Origin: Nephromyces sp. MM_2019
Lineage: Eukaryota; Apicomplexa; Aconoidasida; Nephromycida
Length of the DNA: 56,404 nucleotides
Direction: 5' to 3'
Assembly (NCBI GenBank): GCA_015657535.1
Contig: JADHZB010000028.1
Span: 1 to 56,404, forward strand
The stretch's first letter is position 1. Every line of letters begins with the position of its first letter. Of the stretch, positions 25,201-37,029 are shown in pieces. Under the pieces are notes generated by a model. It was given only the letters and a program-made list of their open reading frames with translations, was not told the DNA's origin and made no database searches. A program made the position numbers and the translations under genes.

Positions 25201-26644
25201 ACAGGTCGAAGAAGTTTTTAAGTTGTTACTATTAGACAAAGAAAAAATTTAAAAAACACACAGCTTCCCATAAAACCTAAACGTATTTACATGCATACGT
25301 AATTCTTGAGCTTATAAAAAAGTAATTAAATAATTCTTAATGTTAAATAGTCACTTGACACTTTCATCCTCTTTTTCTTCTTTAAAATTAAAAATAAATC
25401 CTATTATATGTAAAATTAATAAATAATTTAATTAATTTTAAAACTAATTAAATCAAGAAAAGAAGATTTTTTTACTTCTTTATGAATTTTTGATCTACTT
25501 GTAAATTGTTTCTTTTTTGAAATCTGATTTACTTTTTCTTTTAGAGACCACGCATATGTTTTGTTATCTGGGGGAAGTTCAACATCCACCACAACGAATT
25601 TTAATTTAACCTTGTCAATATTTTCTTCTTCTTATTTGTTTATAAATATTAATAGTATAAACACTCATTTGTTTATCAATTTATCTGTATCTTTATTAAC
25701 GTCAACAACATTCACTTTTGAGGTTTATGCTGCCTCTTTAAGCTTGCAAATCTTAGATGACGCCCGAGTTTTGAGTAACCCTGAATTGTCTTCAAACTGT
25801 TATTTAAACATTTTATAATCCAATAGAGACACCCAAGGCGTGTTTCATTCTCTCAAAATTCTGGTAAAATTAGTAATCGATTTAAAACGAACTTACTTGA
25901 TCCTATATTAATATAATTATGACAGAAATCATGTTAATTCGTATATTTACTTGATTAAACGAATATAGTGGTCTAGATATTTTACCGATCAAACATAATA
26001 TATCATATTTTACTTAGCATTACGTTTTCAACCATCAATAATTCGTATTAAAGTGACATTATATAGATTTTTTTTTTTTTGTTGAGCATTGAATCAGAAA
26101 AATTGATTTAGAAGAGTGTATTCATAGAGAGAAACATAATTTTAGTCAATTAATTCATGTGATATCACAAACGCACTAACATTTCTAAGAATATTCATAA
26201 ATATTGAGCTATAGTTATTATTTATCAAATCAAGTATCCAATACATTGCATTGTAGATGTAACAACATTGGTCCATATTGTAATATAAAAGGATTTTGTA
26301 ATATTCATATGATGATTTTACACAATCACTCCCTCACAGGGAGCCCTCTAAGTAAATTGAGTATGGAGATCTCAATTACTAATCAAACCCAAGAATATGA
26401 CCAGAAATTGTTAAAGGTGTCCTCCGATATAAACACAGGTAGACATAATAGCTAAAGCAAAAGTGTCTTGATAATACAGGGAGTTTGTATTTATGCTTTT
26501 TAAAGATATCGTCTAATATTTCACAAATTAGCACGTTTAAAATTAAGTAGTCTTGATATAACTAAAAGGGTCTGTATTAATTATGAGAAAGAACTTAGAA
26601 AATATATTATATGAACCTGCAATCTGAACTTGGTGTTAACAATA
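22202..26644. other. Large gene-poor region
   Basis: More than 4 kb, mostly above 75% A+T and stop-dense. Two places look less random. One is an open frame of 61 codons at 22898-23083 (+) in a locally GC-richer stretch. The other is 25428-25900, where both strands keep long frames. A possible upstream exon for the next gene lies around 26310-26435 (frame ending DINT before a GT). I could not make a convincing gene in any of these. No tRNA-like B box, snRNA or transposase was seen. Confidence 0.4.
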
Positions 26645-28685
26645 ATGAATGCCTCACTATTCTATAAAAAAGGTCGTGAAGAATCCTCTGTTACTAGTCA
26701 AAGTACAATGGCTGTTATAGGGGACGACTTGTCATTGACCAATACATCTGACTCTAATGAAGTTACGCAAGAATTTTCTCTTCGAACTAAAGGAGTATGC
26801 AAGCATGTATAGCTTATAATTAGATTTAATTAAAATATTTTACAGGATGGATTTAGGATTATAAAATCATGCCATTATAGACCACATATTCGTATACCTA
26901 AACTCAGATACAAGAATATAAAAATGAAAACATAGATTATCCAAGGCAAAAGTTTCAACTCGAAGGAAACCCTAACCCTTTTCAAAAAATTGAAAGAAGC
27001 CAAGTTTATTTATCAGGTCAAAGACAGATTCAACAATATATACCTAGCCAAGGAATTATCTACAATAGACCTGACAATCGTAATAATGATGGACATAAAG
27101 GATATAGGGGACGCTATTATAAACCCAGAGATTCAAGAAAAAACAAAAACTTCCAAAATTTCAAAAGTAAACAAACAAGAAAATTTCAAAATACACCCAG
27201 ATTAGATAGCAACACTTCACAAGCAGTAAATGAAAGTAAAGTAACGCTCACTAGAGAAAATTTAAACAAACTCGACGCAGAATCCGGTATGTTAGTTTAA
27301 ATTGATATTTCAGTCTTGCCATATCAGTCATAAATGATTTGATTTTCTCGATTATAGACTATATGAAGATTGAATCCACTGAAGAGGAACCCAGTCAAGA
27401 ATTACCTCAGAACACCCCCAATGAAGCTACGACAAATCCAGCCGGAAACAAAAACTTCAACGAGTTCTTTTGGACAACTAAGAGGCAAGCTAGACTACTA
27501 AAGACTAAATATGTAAACAGTAAAAAGGCTGATGGAAAGTTAGAAATTAAAGCCGAAATCCACAATGATGATGGTAAATCTAATGCAAGTCAAGGAAGCA
27601 GTTGTGACAGTAATTGTGGCTTAGTAAATCAGGACTCAAGTCTTCGTGATATTAATTTATGTGATAACAAAAATGATATCTGGTATGGTTTGACAAGATC
27701 TGATGGTAAAGCAGTCTATGTTAGTTCAAACCGAGGAAGAACTCCAACTCAACATCAACCTAAATATGGGCGACCTTTTAAAAGAAATAATTACTCTTCA
27801 AATTTCAGATATCATAAAACACATTTTCAGACAACTACAGATACCCGCCGCTTACCCAGATGGAAAACTACACAGCATCCACAAAATCGTTCTAATACTA
27901 AAAATTTCAATTTCAAAGACTCCAATTCATATAAAAAACACTATAGAGCTTGCACAATGCAGCGCCAGCAAGAAGGAAACAACATTAACCAAGATTTAAC
28001 ATCAAATAGAAGAATTTTTAATCATGATAACATACTAGACGATGAAAAAAAAAATTCCTACTCTGCAAACTATCTGATAAACAAAGAACCAACAACATTT
28101 TTAGAAAATAAAACATTGTTTACAAAATCAGAAGTTGAAGCAGACTCCACTCTTCCACCACAAAACCCAATTCTTGATGATCATGAAAATGAAATAAGTG
28201 ATTCTCAAGACATTGGAATGAATCAGCATAAAAGTAGAATAAACCGAAAGCTAATCAATCCTGAAGGACAGGAATGGAAGCTTCGAGAAATTAACGACTT
28301 CAGATTTAAAAAGCATTCTAGGCACTTTAATACTCGTACAAGAGAGCTAAGGCCTCAAAGGACACATGACAAAAAAGCCACGAAGAAAAATGAATTCAAG
28401 AAACAATCACATTCTACCCAAAAGTTACCCAAATTTAAAAAAAATAATAATTTTCAACATCAACCCAACCCTATTAATAGTTCCATACTTGAGAAGACAA
28501 TACCAACTTATTCTAGCTTTAGACCATTAATATCATACGACGATTTAGAACTTCAAGAGAATATGCATAATTTGGACAAAAGGAATGATACATCAAATGA
28601 ACCTCAAAAGGATAAAAATCTTCTCAATACCAGTGAAGGAAGAAAGCATGTGCAGAAGCTTTTAGCAGAAAGCCGTGGGCTTTAA
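26645..28685 (+). CDS. Uncharacterised basic Asn/Lys-rich protein, possibly RNA-binding
   Basis: Exons 26645-26794, 26908-27286 and 27358-28685 (TAA) join in frame to 618 aa. Exon 2 contains QQYIPSQG, GYRGRYYKPRDSRKNK and similar Tyr/Arg/Gly-rich tracts; exon 3 has NEFFWTTKRQARLLKTKYV, NDIWYGLTRSDGKAVYVSS and several basic blocks such as NRGRTPTQHQPKYGRPFKRN. Composition resembles disordered RNA-binding or ribonucleoprotein-granule proteins, but I recognise no domain. The ATG at 26645 is the first in frame after a stop. An earlier exon spliced in at an AG near 26690 is possible, so the N-terminus is uncertain. A 98-codon ORF at 27703-27999 in another frame is a shadow. Confidence 0.7.
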
Positions 28686-29621
28686 AATAATATAATAAGC
28701 AAAGAATTTATTACTAAAAATTGCATTGCTTTTCCCTACACCAACCTATTTGAATAATTTTATAGAATTTTGATAATAGGTTCTCGTTTACCCAAACTTG
28801 AAATCCCTTCTTCAAACCATCTCAATCATTAAATTTGATTTTTTAAATTATGACAGTAAAATAAATTGATCGTTTTTTTTGAACTATACTATATACCTGT
28901 ATATTTGCTTTAACTTAAATAGTATTTTAAATCTTTAAAACGTTCAAGATTGAGGGAATTAAAAACATGAGCATGCAATCAAAAGCTCCCCAATTCTGAA
29001 ATGTATAAATTCGAAATAATATTTTCATTTTTAGCTAATGTGTATTAGTTAAATCTACAATAATAACGTTAGGAAACAAAACATGATTTAAACTTGTTTT
29101 AAAAGTACTTATTGATTTGACGATAGCATTACTTATAAATTTTATACCTGAGAAATACACCAAAGCAATGGTGCTTTGTCAGAGGAATCAAACCAAAAGC
29201 AAAATTTTAAAATGTGATTTCTTAATAGTAATTAATCACTTATGAATACAAAACGAATAACCAACCACTCATATCTTAATATGACTCATTAATCTAGCTT
29301 GGTGAAACAACAGCACGTCAACAGTTTAGGCAGTTGCAATTAGCACAGTTTAACTTTTTGTTTCTCTTTCGTAATAAAATATACGTTAATCCACCCCTTT
29401 ACTCGAGTGTTTTAAAAATGTTTTCTAAGCTTTAAAAACTAGAGGATCTGATTTATTTTCACTCATACCTTATATAACCATATATAAATAAGCTGGAATC
29501 AGATAATTATAAATCTCACTTTTTCATCCTCCTCCAATTGTGTATTCAATACTTTACACCTTAAGTGTTCACACTTCTTATATAAGTTCTTGTATTTTTT
29601 TATTTAGTCCATACTCCCAAG
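28686..29621. other. Intergenic spacer with small hairpin
   Basis: About 930 nt without supported coding sequence. A short inverted repeat near 29162-29179 (CAAAGCA, loop ATGG, TGCTTTG) could form a hairpin; it is too small to interpret. The COX6B promoter and 5' UTR must be at the right end. Confidence 0.4.
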
Positions 29622-30671
29622 ATGTCTGACGAATTAACCGATTCAAAACGCTTTATCCAAAACATGGATATGCTAACATGCCATAACCCACACGCAGATG
29701 TAATTAAAAATAATATATACCTATTATTCTCATATATATAAATTATCCTATCAGCTCAAAGCCAAAACATCTTTTATCACCCAACATACTGATCTAATGT
29801 GTATACATACACATATTCGTATATAAAAAATCAAACACATGATTTCAATAAAACTATATATATATATATATTCTCATGTGTGTAATTAATTTTTATATAT
29901 AAACGTACACATAAGAGCAAGGGAGTATAGATAAGCCAAACGTTATGGAAATAAACTCTATATTCAATCCTTTTATACCCCTTTTTTTATATCTACTCTT
30001 TCATACAAAAGCTTTCAATGTTCTAACTTATTATAATAATAACAATATATTATTTTATAATAGGACCCAAGATTTTTGTCAAAAAATCAATTTGCAAACT
30101 GTGCCGCAAGATATACTATTTTTTCAAGGTGCTGCAGGGAATTGAGTGACGAACATACCCGATGCAAGTAAGACTAGCACTTTAAACTTTAAATTTGATG
30201 CAATTAACTAAGACTTATTTCAGTTTCAATACATCACCTTTCTTTAAAATTTTTGTAGATGAGATTGAATTTTTTTTTTAAAAGTATATAAATGCAATAT
30301 AAAGATTATTTTTTAACCTGACCGTAAAACTATTAGAAATTTAATAAAAACAGTTTCATCAAAAATAGGATCCAGCATTTTTTCTTTAGATGATTATAGC
30401 ATTTATCAAAGAGTATATCAATTATTAATTTGATGTACTTTTTAATTCACTTCTTTACTCTCTGCATTCTTAGGTTTCAATACTATAGAGCCCAAATAGC
30501 TTGCACACAAGATATTCTAGACATTTGGGACGAACGTAGGCAGCGAGGTATGTTACCAAATCTCCTTGACTGTTCGTATATATTATTACTGCTTTTAATA
30601 TTTCTATCTTTCCAGGTGCCTGTGTATTAGACGTTGATCCCGAAAACTCAACCTTACATATGAGACAATAG
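29622..30671 (+). CDS. COX6B: Cytochrome c oxidase subunit 6B (Cox12), CHCH protein
   Basis: Exons 29622-29699, 30064-30167, 30474-30547 and 30616-30671 (TAG) join in frame to 103 aa. Exon 2 begins DPRFLSKNQFANC, matching the COX6B signature DPRF-x-x-QNQ. The two cysteine pairs have exactly the COX6B spacing: C-x9-C (CAARYTIFSRC) then C-x10-C (CKFQYYRAQIAC). WDERRQRG follows, as in the family (W-x-E/D-x-R). The protein sits on the intermembrane-space side of complex IV at the dimer interface and is folded by the Mia40 oxidative relay. The first intron (364 nt) is long for this window and rich in TA dinucleotides. No frame over 66 codons reveals this gene. Its presence argues for a functional respiratory chain, unlike Cryptosporidium parvum. 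Confidence 0.92.
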
Positions 30672-31107
30672 TCTAGATTTCTTTTATATCGCAGGAATTT
30701 TTTGTGCGAGTTGTACTACTATAAGAAAAGGTTGAATACTTGTTTAATTAAGCAGAAACATCTTTTATTATAATTTTTCTAGATGAATACTCGATCTTGT
30801 TTTTAAAAATAATTTTTAACTATTTAAGTAATTTTCTAAAAGACTATATATAGAACTTAACTTAAAAATATAGATGAATAATTATCAGAATCTCTATTTG
30901 AATTAGACATTATATACAAATAATAAAAAATTTTGATATAACCCTGGGTTAACTAAGTATTTATAAAAATGATGTTTTAAATCTGGTGCTATAAAACAAA
31001 AATTTGTAATATTTACATTTATTTGATTTAAATTACAAGGATAATAGTGCCATTATTATATTGTAATTTAATGAATAATTTTTGAAGCTAGTAATTAGAC
31101 TATTAAG
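30672..31107. other. Convergent spacer
   Basis: About 435 nt between the 3' ends of COX6B (+) and the methyltransferase (-). AT-rich, no feature seen. Confidence 0.4.
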
Positions 31108-33305
31108 TCATAAAGATTCTAGGTGTTTTGAACTTAAAGAAATTCTCCATATCTTTACATAATTGCTATTAAATTTGTTAGCATTTCCATAAGAAGTTGG
31201 ATTATTTGAAGAGAATTTCTTTTTCGAAGCTGCTTTAGACTTTTTGGATACATTTTTGTCTCTAAAATGTTGTGGAATTTTGTCGACGATGTATGCATCA
31301 AAAAATGGAGGGCTTTTGTTACATGATGATTTGCAAGCTACAAGTTCATGGTTATGAGAATTTAGTAAACCAGAAGGCATATCACGTGATAAAGAGCTGT
31401 TAGGTTCTTGAGTTTTTTGTATATCAGGGCTTGATTGTTGATAAGAAATTTCATCAACATAAAAATCGCGAAAGTATTCAACAAAAACATCTTGAGGATC
31501 ATTAGAAAATTTATTGATGTAATTCAATCTTAATTCATGTATTAGGTAAAGCTCGGCTGATGGGTTCATGTGAAGTAGATTATGAGCAGTGTGGGCGAAG
31601 GCGTCCACCAAAGGATAGTCATATAATACTGCAAAGGAAGATTAGAAATCTATCAATTTTATTAGATTTATATAGCTAGAACTGTTAATTGTTTATCTAA
31701 AATGATGGATATAATAATGTAATCAGTTCAAAAATTGTAATATGAAGGCCGAAGTTGGTGTTCATAAATTAAATATAAATTTATTTTCCATACATAATTT
31801 TACCATCTGATGCCAGAAAGAAATCTATCTGTCCTAGTAGTATTTTTTTATCTTCTTCGACCCAATTAAAACGGTTATATTTAAGCTTATGATTAGAGGT
31901 GATAGTTTTATTTTGATTAGAAAAAAATTTAGATATTAAGTTGCTTAGGCTCTCAGAAGTTGATTTGCTGTCAGGTTTCATCATATCAGCAAAAAGAAAC
32001 CAATCAAACTTACGATAATTGATTTGTGCTTTACCACAACTCTTCGCAGCTTGTTGTGCGTAGATTTCGTTTACTTTACTCATAGTAAAAGTTTCTGAAT
32101 CTTCATTTATTTCACGATTTAGTGTCCATGACTTATTGATAAGGGCTATTTTTAGAATTTTTTCACTGAAATCTGTCAGGTAAATGTTTATATTTAAATC
32201 ATTAAAGAGACTTTTTATTACAGGTCCCAATACACCTATTCCCGATCCAAGTTCCATAATATTGATTGTTTGAATATTGTCAGAGTTGCCAAATAAATCA
32301 ATATTCTCTATTATTGTTTTAAGTTTGTTATTTGTGTAAAGTTGGTTCTGTGAGAAGCATGAATTTAGTTCAATTTTTGAAACTTCTCTATCCAAAGGCC
32401 CCGAATGCCTGAGTTGAATAAGTTCCTTTTGGCCCTTTTCAATATCATTCCTATTAATCTTATTAATATTTTGTGTTTGAAAATCTAAGGGGTTTATTCT
32501 ACTAAATTTGATTTTTTTATAATTTTTAATGAATTTTAGTAATTTATATATCAAATCAAGCATTCTGAGGCTCGCAAACCAGAAACAGAAACCGACTTGA
32601 CTCAGGTGGTTTGTGCCTCGTAATTGAATGCAACAGCAAAGTTTCTTAGATGTAATCTTTAATTTCTTCACTGTTTTCGGATTGAGATGATACATGCCCG
32701 GTGAATGTATTGAGTTATAAAGTGGATGGGTTTTAGAATAATGCCTATTTAAGCTGAAGTTTAATTTCTTGAGCTGATGATCACATAATTCTGTTAACAA
32801 ATTGTATACAAATATCACGATGACTCACTTATCAAATTTCTTTTAGGAATTTATAGATTTCGGTTATCAAATATAGCATGATAAGTAACAAAAATTTCCT
32901 GAATATATTGTTTTAGAGTTGGTCTTTTTCCTATGTGGGTATATTGCTTACTACAACTATGGAGGATGGTCCAATAAAATGAATTAACTTGTCTCACTTC
33001 GGGATAGTTTGGAGATTTAGTATTAGAGTCCTTAATGAAATGTATTTCAATTTCTTTTATATTCATTCTGTTGCTGCTTTTTAAGGGATGAAACCTGTGG
33101 AAAATATACCAGTAATTAATAAAACCCAAAAGTTTGTCATGAAATTGCCTCCAGTGTAGTATCTTTGACAAAACCTGCTGCGAGTTCTCTCGAAATCATT
33201 TTGTTACTAACAATTAGGCATTGAAACCTCAGGGACTGAATCGATTATGATGAAATCTAAAAGGGTGTCAATGAAATCGAATACAACACAATGATCATTT
33301 TTAGT
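31108..33305 (-). CDS. Lysine methyltransferase-like protein (Methyltransf_16/FAM86 type)
   Basis: Minus-strand exons 33305-33228, 33177-32890, 32773-31804 and 31628-31108 join in frame. The extreme 5' end is not resolved: the first of these exons starts at an acceptor, not an ATG. The SAM-binding motif I is MELGSGIGVLGP near 32250, followed by an acidic strand end (YLTDFS). Splicing 31804 to 31628 makes FFLASDVLYDYPLVDAF. This is the D-x-x-Y-D post-motif II of seven-beta-strand lysine methyltransferases. Upstream, GFCFWFASLRMLD stands where FAM86/EEF2KMT has TGLVTWDAAL. The family methylates elongation factors and chaperones in the cytosol; the exact substrate cannot be read. The C-terminal 100 residues are Lys/Ser-rich and low in conservation. 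A FAM86-like identity is my best guess. Confidence 0.75.
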
Positions 33306-33906
33306 CTACCAGCTCGAGTTTATTTTTTACTTTTATGACTGTAATAGTCAACATGAAATTTAAAATTCTCATTTCTAGTAATTTTTCAGTATTAAGCAAA
33401 AGAGTTTGCATTTTTGAGAAAAAATTTAAAATTTAATCAGACTTATGAATAAAATTTCTTTGATAAAAGCCTCTTGAGCATCTTGTTTATATAAAATATT
33501 CAACAGATTTGTAATAAGTTTAGTTAGACACCAAGTCTTAGATTTACATCATGAAGACATATACATTAGATTAAAATTTAAAGAAATCATGGGGGAAAAT
33601 TCGAGATCATACGAAAATATCTACAGAAAGCCTTCGCATTTAGTTATAAAATAGTTTATATAGATGAATTCTTGTCTGAGATAATAATTATAATTTTAAC
33701 ACACCCCTCAAATACTTATATTATAACTTTATAATATCTAAGTAAGATGTAAATCTAAAGAATCTCAAGTTCTAAGATGTCTAAATCAAGTTGTTATTAG
33801 GCTCTGCTTATTTACAACGGCTTTATTAGTGTACAAGTAGTCTGTGTGGAGCTTTAATTGCTTTAAGGTTTCTTGAAGTTAAAACCCCCATGGAATAAAT
33901 AGCATT
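33306..33906. other. Divergent intergenic region
   Basis: About 600 nt between the methyltransferase (-) and WD40 (+) genes. It may contain the missing first exon of the methyltransferase. No other feature recognised. Confidence 0.4.
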
Positions 33907-36335
33907 ATGAAGAGTAAACACTTTGAAAATACTGTGAATCTCAAGGATGTCGAAATCCCTGCAGAAATATTAAGTGGATATTTAGCATGGTTAAGAAACC
34001 AAGCAATTGTTAAACAAAATTTATATTATCAAGAAGCATCCCAATTCAAGCTTGCTTATGAAAACTCTTTTGGAGTTTTTGTAAATCCGATTCTAAAGCA
34101 ATTGAACCAAAATATTCAAATCAATTCGGCCGAAGAAAAAGTTAAAAGAAAAGTATTAAAATATTTAGAATTTGAGGGACTGAACAGAATATGGCCAAAA
34201 AAGGCGATAGATAATTTATCAATTCCTGGTAGTAATGTAAGTTGGCATAGATTTCTGTTTCGAATTCTCAAATATTGTCAAAAAAACTGTTTTACTTTGT
34301 CAGCAACACTTACTGTATGGACAGCCAATGGATATAAATGGAGAAAATGATTATGCAATCGGACTTTTAACTTGTGCTTTCGTTGCATCGACAAGTGAAT
34401 TACTAAAGCCTAATAAACCAGTTGTTTGCATGTGGAATTATACTTTCCCAAGAGCACTCATTCCAACAGCTAATGGATACTCATGGATTAACGAAGAATT
34501 AAATATTCCTGTTCAGCACTTGTCTGATAAATCTGAAAATTTAACTCGTCAAGCTTATGCTACAGCTGTACAGTTCTGTAAAATACAGAAAGATATAATT
34601 GCAGTAGGCTTTGAGGGTGGAATTATTGAAGTCTGGGCACTTGGATCAATTGAAAATATATCAAGATTACCAAGTTATCGTGAACGACCAATCCAATTCC
34701 GAGTACCCCTTTGCCGCTCATGTGATGCAAATATTGACATCAGATTACTTGAAAACAGTGACTTTCTAAGTTGGGATAAGTCTGCAATTACATGTCTTGC
34801 TTGGCACCCTAGCCTCATGCTACTATGCAGTGGATCATGTGAAGGGCCAGTTTGTGTTTGGAAATTCTATGAAAATTCCAAGTCTCACACTCCAAACTCA
34901 AAACAAAGATTCTGCAAAAAATTTGACATAGATTCAGATCATTTTGGCTTTGGAGATCACTACAAAATAAAAATGATTCACAAGATATGGCCAGAAGGCT
35001 TGAGTTGCGTATGTTCTATGGCCTGGCACCTCAAGGACTCGACACTTTCCATTGGAACACAAGATGGTACTCTTGGTATATGGGATTATAACCATGCAAA
35101 CAATACAAAGATTAATTCACGTAATTCTAACAACCCCAAAAACATTAATAGAGGTATATTTCAAATAAAATAAGTTTGAGTTGTAGTACTACATTTGAAT
35201 ATTTTCATTTTAATTTTCAGATAGCTATTCCCCTATAATAGCATGCGAAAGGGATATTTTCCCAGAAGAATACAGAAGTAAGTAAAATATTCTTTTATTT
35301 GGTATAAAATTTGTAAAGTGATGAAATTGGAGCTGATTTTATTTCCAGCATTCTGTGAAACTGAAGAAAATCTTTTAACTTTGCGGTTTAATGAGTCATG
35401 TGAAGAATTAAGTCCCAAATATACGAACTATGTGCATTCAGCTAAGGATAATTCACAGAAAACAAAGTATATGGAAACTGATATACTGGGCCAGGAACCA
35501 TATTCGAATCCTACAGAAAAAATATGGTTCAAGGAAAAAAAAAATTCCGAATACCTCAAAGCTGGTGTTATAGGATATTTAAAAGAAGCTCATGCTGGAG
35601 CCATAAGTTCTCTCATATGGAACATACATGATCATACTATACTTTTAACTGGAGGTGACGAAAGTGATGGGTGCATAAATCTTTGGAGAGTCAGTGAAAT
35701 TGGAACAATTATACCTTTATTCTCAATTTCAGTAAGATCTAAGGTAAATATGATTAGCTAGCTCCTTTTTGTATGCATAAAAATCAGACTTATGAACAAA
35801 TTTAATTGAATTTGTTTATAAAATTGTTTAGGTAACAAGCTTTCTTTGGAATAATTTAACCAAAGAATTATTAACTAGCCACTCAATTGATCAAGAGGTC
35901 ACATGTACTGAAAATCTTTGTGAGTCAACAATTTCGACTGAGAATATCACATCTGTGATTATATGGAGATATTGCCCAATTGAAGAATGTATTTTTAAAA
36001 TTGTTGACTTAGGAAGTAATCCTTTAATAAATGGTGAACTTGTGGAACCTGATAGTCAAAGCACCAAAAGTTCAAAACGGAATAATGCATATTGTTTAAT
36101 ACAGAGCGCTGACGGGAGTCATGTTGCTTTTTGGTCATTGCCATCTGAGCAAATTAGTATATGGGCAATGCCAGATGTTAAGTTGACCTCAGATAATTGC
36201 GCAAAGTCAGGTTATGGTAAACCCTTATTTAGCCAACCTTTTCATATAAAAATGAGATCAGAATCTGAGAGATATAAAACAGAAACCGAGTTTTTAAGAT
36301 TACGAAAGATAGAAAATATTAAGTCGTTTAGATGA
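33907..36335 (+). CDS. WD40 protein, divergent Cdc20/Cdh1-like
   Basis: Exons 33907-34236, 34304-35153, 35221-35277, 35349-35743 and 35832-36335 (TGA) join in frame to 711 aa. The second half looks like the Cdc20/fizzy propeller. AHAGAISSLIWN with ILLTGGDESDGCINLWRV stands where Cdc20 has H-x-A-AVKA-x-AW and LATGGG-x-SD-x-x-I-x-x-W. VTSFLWNNLTKELLTSHS stands where it has V-x-S-x-LW-x-x-x-x-KEL-x-SGHG. Then SVIIWRYCP and IQSADGSHVAFWS follow. Earlier blades include FEGGIIEVWALG and HPSLMLLCSGSCEGPVCVW. I see neither a C-box (D-R-Y/F-I-P) nor a C-terminal Ile-Arg tail, both needed for binding the APC/C in canonical members. It is also longer than Cdc20 (about 500 aa), with insertions between blades. 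So a Cdc20 relative with changed or lost APC/C contacts, or another WD40 protein, remains possible. Confidence 0.6.
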
Positions 36336-37029
36336 GCTTAGAAAGATATTTATATTTTTATATAAATTTTACTTTATAAAACGTGCTGTAAAAACTTGAG
36401 AAATTTCAAAGAATACACAATGCTTGAATTAATGAAAATTTTAACTATGAGATAACTTAATTAATGTATGAAACTCATTTATCTGTGAAGTTGTTTATAG
36501 AAAAAATAAGTATTAAGTTAAATGTTTACTAGTGTTTAAAGCTCACTTTTTATCGAAAATTAATATTTGTCTGAAAAAATATGCATAGACAATTTACAGA
36601 ATATATATTAAAATTTGAATATTATAAAATAAGCGTTTTGAAGCTCTAAAAATTTATAACACTTTACTTTATTAAAAAGTAAAGTGTGTGTAGTAAAAAT
36701 CCGCTTAGCAATTAAGCTGGCTGGCACTACACTTGCTTAAGTTTATTAGTAGTATATTTAATAAAATACGAGACGTATATTAACTTGATTATTAAAGTAG
36801 ATATATATATTCAAAATCGAATTGTTCAAGTAGCCAAGTTACTCCAGATAAAAATATATCACAATATTAATCATATTTAATTAGCAATAGTTTCCAGATT
36901 TTCCAATTTCCAAAATTAATAGATACATTTTTTTAATCAAGGAACTTTTAAAATATCTATTATTTGCATTAATAATTCTTTGCTGATCAATAAAACTTTA
37001 AGAGTAGAAAAAAGTGAAGAATTAAAAAG
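36336..37029. other. Intergenic spacer with strong hairpin
   Basis: About 690 nt. The only structure seen is the inverted repeat cluster at 36659-36760, listed separately. Otherwise AT-rich and stop-dense. Confidence 0.45.
36659..36687. repeat. 12-bp perfect stem with 5-nt loop
   Basis: ACACTTTACTTT at 36659-36670 pairs with AAAGTAAAGTGT at 36676-36687 around the loop ATTAA. A second, weaker pair follows directly (GTGTAGT ... ACTACAC, about 45 nt apart, with GCTTAGCAATTAAGC inside). It lies about 325 nt after the WD40 stop. Possible roles are 3'-end structure, a small RNA or a mobile-element remnant. Confidence 0.65.

Noticed and set aside
25561..25818. 85-codon plus-strand ORF as an independent gene
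   Set aside because: No ATG in frame, low-complexity composition, and an equally open frame on the other strand. Kept only as a finding.
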